DNA of 64,000 nt from Mesorhizobium sp. NZP2077 (GCF_013170805.1 NZ_CP051293.1:868001-932000); one strand, 5' to 3'. Counted from the stretch's first letter, positions 11,327 through 20,455 are shown. A program made the numbers and translations. The notes: a model not told the origin generated them from the sequence alone.

Positions 11327-12646
11327 ATGGGCGAACACATCATCAAGCTGCCCGATGTCGGCGAAGGCGTCGCCGAGGCCGAGCTCGTCGAGTGGCACGT
11401 CAAGATCGGCGACATCGTGCGCGAGGACACCGTGCTTGCCGCCGTGATGACCGACAAGGCGACGGTCGAGATTCCGTCCCCCGTCGATGGCGAGATCCTG
11501 TGGCTGGGCGCCGAGATCGGCGACACGGTGGCGATCGGCTCGCCGATCGTGCGGCTCAAGGTGGTGGGCGAGGGCAATGTGAGGGGTGGCGCCAAGGCCG
11601 AGGGGGCGACCGAGCCTCCGGCCAAGCTTCCAACCCCGAAACCCGAGACCGCCGCGCCGGCCGCGAAGACCCCGGCAAAGGCCAGCGCTGCGGAGATGAA
11701 GCCCGCCCCGGCCGCATCGAAAAGCGCTGGCGTTTCGAAGAGCGCTGGGCAGACGTCCGGCGCGCCGCGCCCCGAAGGTGAAAAACCGCTGGCGTCGCCG
11801 GCCGTACGCCTGCGGGCGAAAGAGGCTGGCATCGATCTCAGGCAAGTCGCGGGAAGCGGCCCGGCCGGCCGCATCGGCCATGACGATATCGAGGCGTTCC
11901 TGGCGCGCGGACCGCAGGTCGCCAAGACCTCGGGTCTCGCCCGCAACGACGGGGTCGAGGACATCAAGGTTGTTGGTCTCAGGCGCAAGATCGCCGAGAA
12001 GATGACGCTGTCCAAGTCACGCATCCCGCACATCACCTATGTCGAGGAGATCGACGTCACCGCGCTCGAGGATTTGCGTGCCGCGCTCAACAAGGAAAAG
12101 CGTCAGGACAGGCCGAAGCTGACGCTGCTGCCGTTTTTGATGCGGGCGATGGTCAAGGCGATCGCTGACCAGCCCCAGCTCAATTCGCTGTTCGACGACG
12201 AGGCCGGCATCATCCACCAGCATGGCGGCATCCATATCGGCATTGCCGCGCAGACGCCGTCGGGGCTGGTGGTGCCTGTGGTCAAGCATGCCGAGGCGCG
12301 AGACATCTGGGATTGCGGGGCCGAGGTTATCAGGCTGGCGGAAGCGGCCAAGTCCGGCACGGCGACACGCGACGAGCTGTCCGGCTCGACCATCACCATC
12401 ACCTCGCTCGGCGCCATGGGCGGCATCGCGACGACGCCGGTCATCAACCATCCGGAAGTGGCGATCATCGGCGTCAACAAGATGATGGTGCGGCCGGTGT
12501 GGGACGGCACCCAGTTCATTCCACGCAAGATGATGAACCTGTCGTCGAGCTTCGACCATCGCGTGATCGACGGCTGGGACGCGGCGGTGTTCGTGCAGCG
12601 GATCAAGGCGCTGCTGGAAACGCCGGCGCTGATTTTTGTGGATTGA
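11327..12646 (+). CDS. bkdB: Branched-chain alpha-keto acid dehydrogenase E2 (lipoamide acyltransferase)
   Basis: 439 residues. One lipoyl domain with the modified lysine in MTDKATVEIP (about K44), an alanine/proline-rich linker, a peripheral-subunit-binding domain around ASPAVRLRAKEAGIDL, and a catalytic acyltransferase domain ending with SSSFDHRVIDGWDA, where the His and Asp are the conserved catalytic pair. Transfers the branched acyl group to CoA. Followed by a repeat element and the E3 gene. Confidence 0.95.
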   Translation: MGEHIIKLPDVGEGVAEAELVEWHVKIGDIVREDTVLAAVMTDKATVEIPSPVDGEILWLGAEIGDTVAIGSPIVRLKVVGEGNVRGGAKAEGATEPPAKLPTPKPETAAPAAKTPAKASAAEMKPAPAASKSAGVSKSAGQTSGAPRPEGEKPLASPAVRLRAKEAGIDLRQVAGSGPAGRIGHDDIEAFLARGPQVAKTSGLARNDGVEDIKVVGLRRKIAEKMTLSKSRIPHITYVEEIDVTALEDLRAALNKEKRQDRPKLTLLPFLMRAMVKAIADQPQLNSLFDDEAGIIHQHGGIHIGIAAQTPSGLVVPVVKHAEARDIWDCGAEVIRLAEAAKSGTATRDELSGSTITITSLGAMGGIATTPVINHPEVAIIGVNKMMVRPVWDGTQFIPRKMMNLSSSFDHRVIDGWDAAVFVQRIKALLETPALIFVD

Positions 12647-12702
12647 GGGGATGCGGTTGATCAAGACGGCTCGTCGGAAGTTGTCGGCGCCGGGGGATGT
12701 GC

Positions 12703-12850
12703 TCCCCCTTCTCCCCATGTGGGAGAAGGTGTCGCCGAAGGCGACGGATGAGGGGTGTTCCAGGGAACGCCGACCTCTCACTCCGCTGGAACACCCCTCA
12801 TCCGTCTCGGCGCTGACGCGCCGATCCACCTTCCCCCACAAGGGGGGAAG
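12703..12850. repeat. Palindromic intergenic repeat, family B copy 1
   Basis: About 150 bases with inverted ends (CTCCCCCTTCTCCCCATGTG versus CCCCCACAAGGGGGGAAGG) and a long inner dyad in which GGATGAGGGGTGTTCC pairs with GGAACACCCCTCATCC. It separates bkdB from the E3 gene without breaking the operon direction. A related element is at 48926-49087. Confidence 0.75.
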
Positions 12851-12892
12851 GAAGGGCTGCGACGCGGCCTTCGCCGAAAGGAAGCAGTCGAC

Positions 12893-14290
12893 ATGAAAGA
12901 AATCTCCTGCAAGCTGCTCGTCATCGGCGCCGGTCCGGGCGGCTACATCTGCGCCATCCGCGCCGGCCAGCTCGGCGTCGACACCGTCATCGTCGAAGCC
13001 GGCAAGCCTGGCGGCACCTGCCTCAATGTCGGCTGCATTCCGTCCAAGGCGCTGATCCACGCGGCGGAAGAATTCGAGAAGGTCGCGCGCATGGCCGGCG
13101 GCAAGAGCCCGCTCGGCATTTCGGTCTCGGCACCCGTGCTCGATCTCGGCAAAACCGTCGCCTGGAAGGACGGTATTGTCAGCCGGCTCAACAGCGGCGT
13201 CGCCGGCCTGTTGAAGAAGGCCGGCGTGAAGACCGTGCATGGCTGGGCGACGTTCCGTGACGGCAAGACCGTGGAGGTCGAGACCGAGATGGGAAGCCAG
13301 GTGATCCGGGCCGAGACGATCGTCATCGCAACCGGCTCGGCGCCGGTCGAATTGTCGTTCCTGCCCTTTGGCGGGCCAGTGATCTCGTCCACCGATGCGC
13401 TGGCTTTAAGCGATGTGCCCAAGAAGCTTGCCGTTGTCGGTGGCGGTTATATCGGGCTGGAACTCGGCATGGCCTTCGCCAAGATGGGGGCGAAGGTGAC
13501 CGTGGTCGAAGCCCTGCCGCGTGTGTTGGCGCAGTATGATGCCGAGCTGACCCGGCCGGTCGTCAAGCGACTCGCCGCGCTCGGCATCGAGGTGATGCTG
13601 GGTGCCAAGGCCAAGGGGCTGTCGACAAAAGGCGACGCGCTGCTGGTCGAAACAGCGGACGGCAAGAGCGTCAAGGTAGCCGCCGACAAGATCCTGGTGA
13701 CGGTCGGGCGCAGGCCGGTGACCGAAGGCTGGGGGCTCGACCAGATCGACCTCGACAGAGCGGGAAAGTTCATCAAGATCGATCAGCAGTGCCGCACCTC
13801 GATGCGCGGCATATTCGCCATCGGCGACGTCACCGGCGAGCCGATGCTGGCGCACCGGGCGATGGCGCAAGGCGAAATGGTCGCCGAAATCGTCGCCGGC
13901 CACAAGCGCAGCTGGGACAAGCGCTCGATCCCCGCCGTCTGTTTTACCGATCCCGAACTGGTGACATCAGGGCTGTCGCCGGACGAGGCGAAAGCGCTTG
14001 GCGGCGAGATCAAGATCGGCCTGTTCCCGTTCGCCGCCAATGGGCGGGCGATGACCAAGCTCGGCGAGGATGGGTTCGTTCGCGTCGTGGCGCGTGCGGA
14101 CAACCATCTGGTGCTCGGCATCCAGGCGGTCGGGCAGGGCGTGTCGGAACTGTCGGCGGCGTTCGGGCTGGCGCTGGAAATGGGCGCGCGGCTGGAGGAT
14201 ATCGCCGGCACCATCCATGCGCATCCGACGCAGGGCGAGGGGTTCCAGGAAGCGGCGCTGAAGGCGCTCGGGCACGCGCTGCATATTTGA
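12893..14290 (+). CDS. lpdV: Dihydrolipoyl dehydrogenase (E3) of the branched-chain complex
   Basis: 465 residues from the ATG at 12893, preceded by GAAAGGAAG. FAD flavoenzyme that reoxidises dihydrolipoamide with NAD. FAD-binding [19 protein letters not shown] at 10-28, redox-active disulfide [13 protein letters not shown] with C43 and C48, NAD-binding [12 protein letters not shown], and C-terminal HAHPTQGE containing the catalytic His and Glu. Its place behind bkdB indicates use in that complex. The symbol follows the Pseudomonas-type naming. Confidence 0.93.
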   Translation: MKEISCKLLVIGAGPGGYICAIRAGQLGVDTVIVEAGKPGGTCLNVGCIPSKALIHAAEEFEKVARMAGGKSPLGISVSAPVLDLGKTVAWKDGIVSRLNSGVAGLLKKAGVKTVHGWATFRDGKTVEVETEMGSQVIRAETIVIATGSAPVELSFLPFGGPVISSTDALALSDVPKKLAVVGGGYIGLELGMAFAKMGAKVTVVEALPRVLAQYDAELTRPVVKRLAALGIEVMLGAKAKGLSTKGDALLVETADGKSVKVAADKILVTVGRRPVTEGWGLDQIDLDRAGKFIKIDQQCRTSMRGIFAIGDVTGEPMLAHRAMAQGEMVAEIVAGHKRSWDKRSIPAVCFTDPELVTSGLSPDEAKALGGEIKIGLFPFAANGRAMTKLGEDGFVRVVARADNHLVLGIQAVGQGVSELSAAFGLALEMGARLEDIAGTIHAHPTQGEGFQEAALKALGHALHI

Positions 14291-14297
14291 GGGAGTG

Positions 14298-14450
14298 ATC
14301 TCCCCCCTCGAGGGGGAGATGGCCGGCAGGCCAGAGGGGGTCGGTTCGACTGGACGCGACCCTCTTGCGACAGAAGGAAGTTGGCGCCTCACGTGCGGCG
14401 ACCCCCTCTGTCGTCTTCGGCGACATCTCCCCCTCAAGGGGGGAGATTAG
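14298..14450. repeat. Palindromic intergenic repeat, family A copy 2
   Basis: Same architecture as 7487-7637: GATCTCCCCCCTCGAGG at the left, CTCAAGGGGGGAGATTA at the right, inner GTCGTCTTCGGCGAC stem and a GGGGTCGG/CGACCCCC pair. It fills the gap between two convergent genes and ends five bases from the stop of the saccharopine-dehydrogenase-like gene. Confidence 0.75.
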
Positions 14451-14454
14451 GCGC

Positions 14455-15558
14455 TCAGCTCGCGAGCCGGCTTACCATCTCGTGCTGCGCGTAGGCGCGG
14501 CCGAAACGGTTGGCGAGGAAAGCATCGAGCGCGATGTCTTCCTGCCTGACGAAGCCGGTCGCCGGCAGGCTGCCGTCGGCCAGCATGTCGAGCACGGCGC
14601 AGATGCCCGACGCGGTGGTGATCTGGATGGCGCTGCGGACCTGGTTGCCGATGCGCTGCGAATAGATCTTGTTGGCGTAGGTCTCCTGCAAAAGGCGGCC
14701 GTTGCGGCGGCCGGAGACGGTGACGAAGACGATGACGACGTCCTGCAGCGTCGCCGGCAGGGCGCTTTCAAAAATGTCCTTCAGCACGTCGCGGCGGTGG
14801 CGCAGGCCAAGGTCGTTGAGTAGCGCCTTCATGATCGCGGCGTGGCCGGGATAGCGGATGGTGCGATAGTTCAGCGTGCGCACCTTGCCCTTCAGTGTCT
14901 CGGCCAAAGTGCCGAGCCCACCCGAGGTGTTGAACGCCTCATAGGTGACGCCGTCGAGCGAGAATTCCTCGCGCTCTTCCAGCGGCGGCACTTCGATCAG
15001 CTCGCCCTCGACGATCGCTTCGCAGGGCTCGCAATATTCGTTGATGACGCCGTCGGTGCTCCAGGTCAGATTGTAGTTCAGGGCATTGGACGGGTATTGC
15101 GGCAGCGCGCCGACGCGCATGCGCACGCTTTCCAGCGTGTCGAAGCGGCTGGCGAGATCATTGGCGACGATCGAGATGAAGCCCGGCGCCAGCCCGCATT
15201 GCGGGATGAAGGCGCTTTTGCCCGAACGCGCCAGCTCCTTGACGCGGCGGGTCGAGACGACATCCTCGGTGAGGTCGAGATAGTGGACGCCGGCGCGGGC
15301 CGCAGCCTCGGCGATGCGCGTGGTAAGATGGAAGGGGGCGGCGCTGAGCACGGCGAACTTGCCGGCCAATGCTGCCTCAAGGGTGCCGACGGCCGCGATG
15401 TCGAGTTCGAGCGTCTCGACGCCGGCGGGCACTTCGGCCGCGGCAAGCTGGGCCGCCGAGCGGTCGACGAGGGTGACGCGGTAGTCGCCCGTTACGGCAA
15501 GCATGCCGGCGATGGTCGAGCCGATCTTGCCAGCGCCGACGATAATGATGTTGTTCAT
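14455..15558 (-). CDS. Saccharopine-dehydrogenase-family protein (lysine-dehydrogenase-like)
   Basis: 367 residues from the ATG giving MNNIIIVGAGKIGSTIAG, a Rossmann NAD(P)-binding start. The middle has the family block YLDLTEDV and FIPQCGLAPGFISIVA. The family contains saccharopine dehydrogenases, lysine 6-dehydrogenases and carboxynorspermidine enzymes; which substrate is used cannot be read from the sequence. It is divergent from an Lrp-type regulator 124 bases away, a common arrangement for amino-acid catabolic genes controlled by a local Lrp. A role in lysine breakdown is inference. Confidence 0.85.
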   Translation of the reverse strand: MNNIIIVGAGKIGSTIAGMLAVTGDYRVTLVDRSAAQLAAAEVPAGVETLELDIAAVGTLEAALAGKFAVLSAAPFHLTTRIAEAAARAGVHYLDLTEDVVSTRRVKELARSGKSAFIPQCGLAPGFISIVANDLASRFDTLESVRMRVGALPQYPSNALNYNLTWSTDGVINEYCEPCEAIVEGELIEVPPLEEREEFSLDGVTYEAFNTSGGLGTLAETLKGKVRTLNYRTIRYPGHAAIMKALLNDLGLRHRRDVLKDIFESALPATLQDVVIVFVTVSGRRNGRLLQETYANKIYSQRIGNQVRSAIQITTASGICAVLDMLADGSLPATGFVRQEDIALDAFLANRFGRAYAQHEMVSRLAS

Positions 15559-15570
15559 GATCAAATATCC

Positions 15571-15592
15571 CTGCCAAATTTCGATTTGACAG
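15571..15592. promoter_or_regulatory. Hyphenated dyad, candidate Lrp operator
   Basis: An inverted repeat CTGCCAAAT-TTCG-ATTTGACAG (one mismatch between arms) 12 bases upstream of the saccharopine-dehydrogenase-like start, in the divergent promoter shared with the Lrp gene. Binding by the neighbouring regulator is inference. Confidence 0.45.
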
Positions 15593-15682
15593 GATTCATC
15601 GCAGCTTGCCTGTCGAAAGGAAGCGTGAAATCTGGCAGAATGAACCCTATCTTTAACGGATCCGCCGAAAGGTTCCGTCGAA

Positions 15683-16111
15683 ATGCTCAGTGAAGCCGAA
15701 CAGGCGCTGCTTTCCCTGCTGCGTTCCAACGCCCGCGCCTCGACGGCCGAGCTGGCGAGGCAGCTCGGCGTATCGCGCACGACGGTGCAGAGCCGGATCG
15801 AGCGGCTGGAACAGCGCGGCATCATATCAGGCTATGGCGTCAAACTGTCCGCGGACTATGAGCAGGGGCTGGTCAAGGCGCATGTGCTGCTCACTGTGAC
15901 GCCCAAGCTTGCCGACAAGGTGGTGCGGGCTTTGCAGGCGTTGCCGCCGGTGCGGACGCTGCACTCCGTCAGCGGCAATTTCGACATGATCGTCATCGTC
16001 GACGCACCGTCGATCCGCGACCTCGACGCGCTGCTCGACCAGATCGGCGCCATGGATGGAGTCGAGCGGACCGCGTCGTCGATCATCCTGTCGACGCGCA
16101 TAGACAGATGA
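15683..16111 (+). CDS. Lrp/AsnC-family transcriptional regulator
   Basis: 142 residues. N-terminal winged helix-turn-helix (STAELARQLGVSRTTVQSRI at about 20-39) and a C-terminal RAM ligand-binding domain with LHSVSGNFDMIVIVDA. Lrp-type proteins bind small effectors, usually amino acids, and control nearby genes. Divergent orientation with the saccharopine-dehydrogenase-like gene suggests local control of it. Confidence 0.93.
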   Translation: MLSEAEQALLSLLRSNARASTAELARQLGVSRTTVQSRIERLEQRGIISGYGVKLSADYEQGLVKAHVLLTVTPKLADKVVRALQALPPVRTLHSVSGNFDMIVIVDAPSIRDLDALLDQIGAMDGVERTASSIILSTRIDR

Positions 16112-16172
16112 GACCGGCTTCGGACCCGGCGGATTGCGCAGGTCCGAATCGATACCGATCCGGCCGGGGGTA

Positions 16173-16188
16173 CTTACAAATTTGTAAG
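16173..16188. promoter_or_regulatory. 16-bp palindrome CTTACAAATTTGTAAG (box 1 of three)
   Basis: A perfect palindrome 128 bases before the 49-residue membrane peptide that heads the glycosyltransferase cluster. Boxes with the same CTTAC-N6-GTAAG frame occur at 20440 and 23970 (the latter with one mismatch). Proposed target of the response regulator at 21855-22538 (inference). Confidence 0.6.
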
Positions 16189-16316
16189 AAACCGGCAAAT
16201 CTCCCGTATGTTCATGGGCGCATTGTGCTGCGCGGGCCGTTGATGACTATAGTCGACGAAAGTCGAAAGCCCGTCCAAAAGAATCATAATTATTGTTCTT
16301 GGTTCGGTTTTCACAA

Positions 16317-16466
16317 ATGCTGTACAGAATTCACTCCGCCAGTTTGAGCAAACTGGCCTTGGTCGCCACTTCCCTGGTGACTTTTACCCTCGTTTTATTG
16401 TCGACCGTTGTGTCCGGCTATGGGTTTGCGGCCGATGAGCGCTGGCACATGCTGTGGATGTGGTAG
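16317..16466 (+). CDS. 49-residue putative membrane peptide
   Basis: A small frame from ATG at 16317 to TAG at 16466. The product begins MLYRIHSASLSKLALVATS, has one hydrophobic stretch of about 20 residues (LVTFTLVLLSTVVSGYGFA) that could be a membrane anchor or signal peptide, and ends ADERWHMLWMW. It overlaps the start region of the following glycosyltransferase by 13 bases, which would allow translational coupling. No family was recognised. Codon use is ordinary, and the main doubt is its small size. Confidence 0.5.
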   Translation: MLYRIHSASLSKLALVATSLVTFTLVLLSTVVSGYGFAADERWHMLWMW

Positions 16467-18139
16467 ACAGGATGCGGGCTTTCCAGGCGTCGGCCGCCAA
16501 CTACGGTCCGACGGCCGGTTCGCCGGACGTGGCGGAGACAGGGATAGCCAAAGGCCTTTTTGGCTGGTCCTCCGGGCAAGGCCTTGCACCCGCCTCTCCG
16601 GTTTTGCAGATGCTCTTCCTGGTCGGAGCGTTCCTGATCTTCAGGATAGGGCTTGCGTCGGTCATCCCACTGTCGATCGACGAAGCCTATGCGGTGGTGG
16701 TGTCGCGCAGCCATTCGCTATCCTATTTCGATCATCCGCCGCTCGGCTTCGCGCTTGCCCGCTTCATGGCGGATATGTCCGGCTGCGAATGCCGGCTTGT
16801 GGTGAGGCTTCCCTATGTCTTGCTCGGCTCTGCGTCGGCGCTGTTGCTGTTTGCGCTGACGAGATACACCTATGGCGTCACTGCCGCATTCTGGGCCGTG
16901 GCCTGGTACAGCGTCGCGCCGTTCTTTCTCATATCGGCCGGCCATTTCGTCGTTCCCGACGGGCCGCTCGATTTCTTTCTGCTGGCAACCGCTTGCCTGG
17001 CCGTGCCGATGCTTTTCGGTGCAGAGCCGCGCTTCGCGTTCCTGCGCTGGTGCGCGGCCGGCGTGGCGCTCGGGTTGGCACTGATGTCGAAATATCAGGC
17101 CGGTCTGTTTTGCCTTTCCGCCCTGCTAGTGCTGCTGTTGACGAAATCTGGCCGGGACCAGCTGCGGACTGCCGGGCCATGGATGGCCGGCGCCATCGCT
17201 GCACTTGGCCTGCTGCCGGTCGTTCTGTGGAACATGGACCATGACTGGATCTCGCTGGCGTTCCAATCCGGGCGGGGTACGGCCAATGCCGGCTATCTCC
17301 TGCATCCCGGCAATCTCGCCGTCACGTTGCTCGGCCAGGCGCTGTATGTTTGGCCGCCGCTCTGGGCGGTCGCCATGGCGTGCCTGTGGCGAGGCGCCTC
17401 GGGCGACACGGAGGCCGGTCGCCTCTTCGTGCTGCTTTCGGCGCCTTCCATCATATTCTTCGATCTGATCGCCCTGTTCAGCGCCCACTCGCTGCCGCAC
17501 TGGTCGATGAGTGGCTTCCTGTTGGCCTTTCCGCTCGTCGGTCAATGGTGCGGCGCATTCTCATTGCGCAGGCCAAGACTGCTCGTGGTGTCCATTGTCG
17601 TCGCCGCTGTCGTCGTTCCGCTTCTGGCCACCGGGTTTGCGGTGCAGGCGACAACCGCCGCATTGACCAGGCCATTCTTCCAGAGTGCGCCGAAGTTCGA
17701 CGTCAACTGGCAGCTCGTCGACTGGTCCGCACTGACGGACAGCAAGGTCGCCGACGAGATCAGGCGCGCCAACGGATATGTCGTTGCCTCGAACTGGATG
17801 CAGGCGGCAAAGCTGTCCTACGAGCTTGGCCCGAACATTCCGATCGAGGTGCTTCCCGGCGACCCGCGTCATTTCCAGTTCATGGACAACGGGCCCCTTG
17901 CCGGCCGAAACACCGGCTTTTTCATTGCCGCCCTGAGTTTCAGCGACGAGGCTGCTCATGAACAGGACTATCGCGTCAGTCTCGGCGGCCTGTTCGTCGT
18001 CGACGGCGACGCCCGGCACATAACGCAGCGGCTCTCCGGATTTCCGGTCTTCGACATGTTGGTCCTGCCGGTGAAACCCGCGCGGCCGCCGCTCCCCAAG
18101 GCCGACGTCCAGCCGGCTGAAGGCGTGAAACTGCCATGA
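16454..18139 (+). CDS. Glycosyltransferase family 39-type integral membrane protein
   Basis: 561 residues from a GTG at 16454 (ATG at 16472 possible). Polytopic, with about ten hydrophobic segments. The motif SIDEAYAVVVSRSHSLSYFD (D76, E77) followed by HPPL is the acidic loop of polyprenyl-phosphate-sugar transferases such as ArnT and PMT enzymes. It probably moves a sugar from a polyprenyl carrier to an envelope acceptor. It overlaps the next gene by four bases (ATGA); that gene could make the carrier-linked sugar. Acceptor and sugar are unknown. Confidence 0.88.
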   Translation: MDVVDRMRAFQASAANYGPTAGSPDVAETGIAKGLFGWSSGQGLAPASPVLQMLFLVGAFLIFRIGLASVIPLSIDEAYAVVVSRSHSLSYFDHPPLGFALARFMADMSGCECRLVVRLPYVLLGSASALLLFALTRYTYGVTAAFWAVAWYSVAPFFLISAGHFVVPDGPLDFFLLATACLAVPMLFGAEPRFAFLRWCAAGVALGLALMSKYQAGLFCLSALLVLLLTKSGRDQLRTAGPWMAGAIAALGLLPVVLWNMDHDWISLAFQSGRGTANAGYLLHPGNLAVTLLGQALYVWPPLWAVAMACLWRGASGDTEAGRLFVLLSAPSIIFFDLIALFSAHSLPHWSMSGFLLAFPLVGQWCGAFSLRRPRLLVVSIVVAAVVVPLLATGFAVQATTAALTRPFFQSAPKFDVNWQLVDWSALTDSKVADEIRRANGYVVASNWMQAAKLSYELGPNIPIEVLPGDPRHFQFMDNGPLAGRNTGFFIAALSFSDEAAHEQDYRVSLGGLFVVDGDARHITQRLSGFPVFDMLVLPVKPARPPLPKADVQPAEGVKLP

Positions 18140-19296
18140 ACCACGCGGCCTCCCAGCATGGCGCCGTGGCGCTTGCAACGGACAGCGCATTTCCCGTCGC
18201 GGCCCGGCATGGCGGCCCGGAATTGACGCTCGTGGTTCCGACACTGAACGAGCGCGCCAATATCGGCCTGCTGGTGGCGCGGCTGCGGCAATCGCTGGCA
18301 CGCATCGACTGGGAAGTGGTCTTTGTCGACGACGATTCGAAGGATGGCACGATCCTGGCGGTTCGTGACATTGCGGCAGGCGATCATCGCGTTCGCGGCA
18401 TCCGGCGTATTGCCAGGCGCGGTCTTGCCGGTGCCTGCCTCGAGGGCATCCTGTCGAGCTCGGCACCAATCGTCGCCGTGATGGACGGAGACCTGCAGCA
18501 TGACGAAACCTGTCTGTCCGCCATGTTCGCGATCCTGCGGCGTGGCGAAGCCGATCTGGTGATTGCCAGCCGTTACCAGGGCGATGGCAGTGCCCTTGGC
18601 GGATTTAGCAGGCTGCGGTCGAGCATTAGCCGGCTGGCGACGCGTCTTGCGCGCCTGCTTCTGAGAACGCCGGTCGATGATCCGATGAGCGGGTTCTTCA
18701 TGTTGCGCAGGGAAATCGTTGACGCGGTGGCCCCGCGACTGTCGCGGCAAGGGTTCAAGATCCTGCTCGACATTGTCGCGTCTTCGCCAGCCACCATCAG
18801 GATCAAGGAAATTCCCTACGTGTTTGGCCCGCGCCTGCACGGACAGAGCAAGCTCGACTCCCTGGTCGCGCTTGAATATGCCGGTCTGCTGGTCGCGAAA
18901 ATGTCGGGAGACCTGATTTCGACGCGCTTCCTTGCCTTTGGCCTGGTCGGATCCGCCGGCGTTGCCGTCCATCTCGGGGTCCTGCATGCGTTGCTGCCGC
19001 ACGGACTGTCCTTTGCCGTCGCCCAGACAGTCGCCATGTTCACCGCGATGGCCTTCAACTACACGCTGAACAACAGCTTCACCTATCGCGACCAGCGCCG
19101 TCGCGGCTGGCGATTCTTGACCGGCTTGCTGATGTTCGCGGCGCTGTGCAGCTTTGGCGTCGTGGCAGGTGTCGGCGTGTCGACGCTTCTCTATAGCAGC
19201 CACTCACGCTGGTGGGTCGCCGGCCTTGCCGGCGCTGTCGTCGGCTCTGCGTGGAACTACATCACCAATTCCGCCATCACCTGGCGCCGCCAATAG
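18136..19296 (+). CDS. Dolichol-phosphate-mannose-synthase-like GT2 with C-terminal GtrA domain
   Basis: 386 residues. N-terminal GT-A fold with LTLVVPTLNERANIGLLV, the metal-binding FVDDDSKDGT and MDGDLQHDE, and SRYQGDGSALGG, as in polyprenyl-phosphate mannosyl/glucosyl transferases. The C-terminal about 130 residues form a GtrA-like domain with four hydrophobic helices (RFLAFGLVGSAGVAVHLGVL, AFNYTLNNSFTYR). Expected to load a sugar on a polyprenyl phosphate and help it cross the membrane for the GT39-type enzyme just upstream. Confidence 0.92.
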   Translation: MNHAASQHGAVALATDSAFPVAARHGGPELTLVVPTLNERANIGLLVARLRQSLARIDWEVVFVDDDSKDGTILAVRDIAAGDHRVRGIRRIARRGLAGACLEGILSSSAPIVAVMDGDLQHDETCLSAMFAILRRGEADLVIASRYQGDGSALGGFSRLRSSISRLATRLARLLLRTPVDDPMSGFFMLRREIVDAVAPRLSRQGFKILLDIVASSPATIRIKEIPYVFGPRLHGQSKLDSLVALEYAGLLVAKMSGDLISTRFLAFGLVGSAGVAVHLGVLHALLPHGLSFAVAQTVAMFTAMAFNYTLNNSFTYRDQRRRGWRFLTGLLMFAALCSFGVVAGVGVSTLLYSSHSRWWVAGLAGAVVGSAWNYITNSAITWRRQ

Positions 19297-19412
19297 ACCG
19301 GTTCACCGTTTCACGGAAACGCATAACCTCTCTATTTCTTTTGTTCCACACAAGTCGGACGGAAAACCATCACGCACTTTCCAGGACTTGCTCTGACCGA
19401 GGCCAACCACGC

Positions 19413-19964
19413 ATGCTCAAACTCGACGCCGCGCTGACTGCCTGGACCAACACATGGGCCGGACACGCTCCGATGCTCGATACCGTGATGATTGGCATAT
19501 CGACGGCAGGCGTGCCTCTGCTCGTGCTGGCCGTGGTGTCGCAGTGGTGGCTGTCGCGCGCCGATCCGGCCATCCGTCATGTCTTGATAGCGGCCGGCAC
19601 GTCGTTTCTTCTGGGGCTTGGCATCAACCAGCTGATCTTGCTGTTCGTGCAAAGGGCCCGCCCCTACGAAGCAGATGTCACGCATCTGATCATCGATAGA
19701 ACCGTCGACTTCTCGTTCCCCTCAGACCACGCGACGGCAAGCTTCGCCATCGCGGCGGCCTTTGTCGTCCACGGGCTCTCGCGGCGTGGGTTTGGCTTCC
19801 TTGCGGCCGCGCTGCTGATTGGATTGTCGCGTGTCTATCTCGGGACCCACTATGTCAGCGATGTTCTGGGCGGCGCCATGACCGGCTTTCTGGCCGCAGC
19901 GCTGGTGCGCCTTGCGTATCGGGAAAACACCCGGCTCGATCGCCTGATTACCCGAATATTTTGA
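19413..19964 (+). CDS. PAP2-family membrane phosphatase
   Basis: 183 residues from ATG at 19413. The three PAP2 signature blocks are present: QRARPYE (variant of KxxxxxxRP), the SFPSDHATASF block (PSGH-like) and SRVYLGTHYVSDVLGG (SRxxxxxHxxxD). Members dephosphorylate polyprenyl diphosphates or lipid A. After two polyprenyl-sugar genes it may recycle the lipid carrier or trim lipid A; both are inference. Confidence 0.9.
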   Translation: MLKLDAALTAWTNTWAGHAPMLDTVMIGISTAGVPLLVLAVVSQWWLSRADPAIRHVLIAAGTSFLLGLGINQLILLFVQRARPYEADVTHLIIDRTVDFSFPSDHATASFAIAAAFVVHGLSRRGFGFLAAALLIGLSRVYLGTHYVSDVLGGAMTGFLAAALVRLAYRENTRLDRLITRIF

Positions 19965-19985
19965 CGAAGTCGGCGCGGATGACCC

Positions 19986-20010
19986 GCCGGTAGTTGCCAT
20001 CGCTACCGGC
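19986..20010. terminator. Hairpin between convergent genes
   Basis: An 8-bp stem GCCGGTAG/CTACCGGC with a 9-base loop, between the PAP2 stop (19964) and the DUF1344 stop (20038). No T-tract follows on either strand, so it is at best a weak or bidirectional terminator. Confidence 0.4.
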
Positions 20011-20037
20011 GCGCCTCAGATCTTGCGTAGTGTTCGT

Positions 20038-20292
20038 CTATTTGGCGGGCTGGATGCTCGACACCAGCGATTTGCCTGACTTAGTCGAATAGGTGACGAC
20101 GACCTTCTGGCCGGCCTTCAGCGTCTCGACCTCGATGCCTTCCGGCAGCTTCAGCGTCTTGCCATCGGCCAGCGTAATGGCGTCGCCCTTGGCATCGACA
20201 CTGACGATGGTGCTGGTGACCGTCCTGGCAAAGGCCGCGGTCGACATCGCGGTCGCCAGCACGGTTGTGGCGACGATGACGAGTTTCTTCAT
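20038..20292 (-). CDS. DUF1344-family small periplasmic protein
   Basis: 84 residues. A clear signal peptide (MKKLVIVATTVLATAMSTAA, cleavage after AFA) is followed by a beta-rich domain with VTSTIVSVDAKGDAITLADG and LPEGIEVETLKAGQKVVVTY, the usual DUF1344 layout common in rhizobia. Function unknown. It follows the two-component operon on the same strand, but box 2 at 20440 lies in the gap, so it may have its own regulated promoter. Confidence 0.82.
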   Translation of the reverse strand: MKKLVIVATTVLATAMSTAAFARTVTSTIVSVDAKGDAITLADGKTLKLPEGIEVETLKAGQKVVVTYSTKSGKSLVSSIQPAK

Positions 20293-20439
20293 GGTCTTTT
20301 CTCCTGATGTTGGTCGGGGTGCCGAACTGCTCCGGCATCGATATGGCCGCGACGCCTGCAGTCGCCAACCCGCTTCCCTCGGGATCGAGAGAAGATCAGG
20401 GATCATAACGTGCCGAGTTCTTGAGCGGCTTGCCGTGCC

Positions 20440-20455
20440 CTTACGGATGAGTAAG
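20440..20455. promoter_or_regulatory. 16-bp box CTTACGGATGAGTAAG (box 2 of three)
   Basis: Inverted CTTAC/GTAAG halves with a 6-base centre, 147 bases upstream of the DUF1344 start and downstream of the histidine kinase stop. Same frame and length as box 1 at 16173 and box 3 at 23970. Confidence 0.6.
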
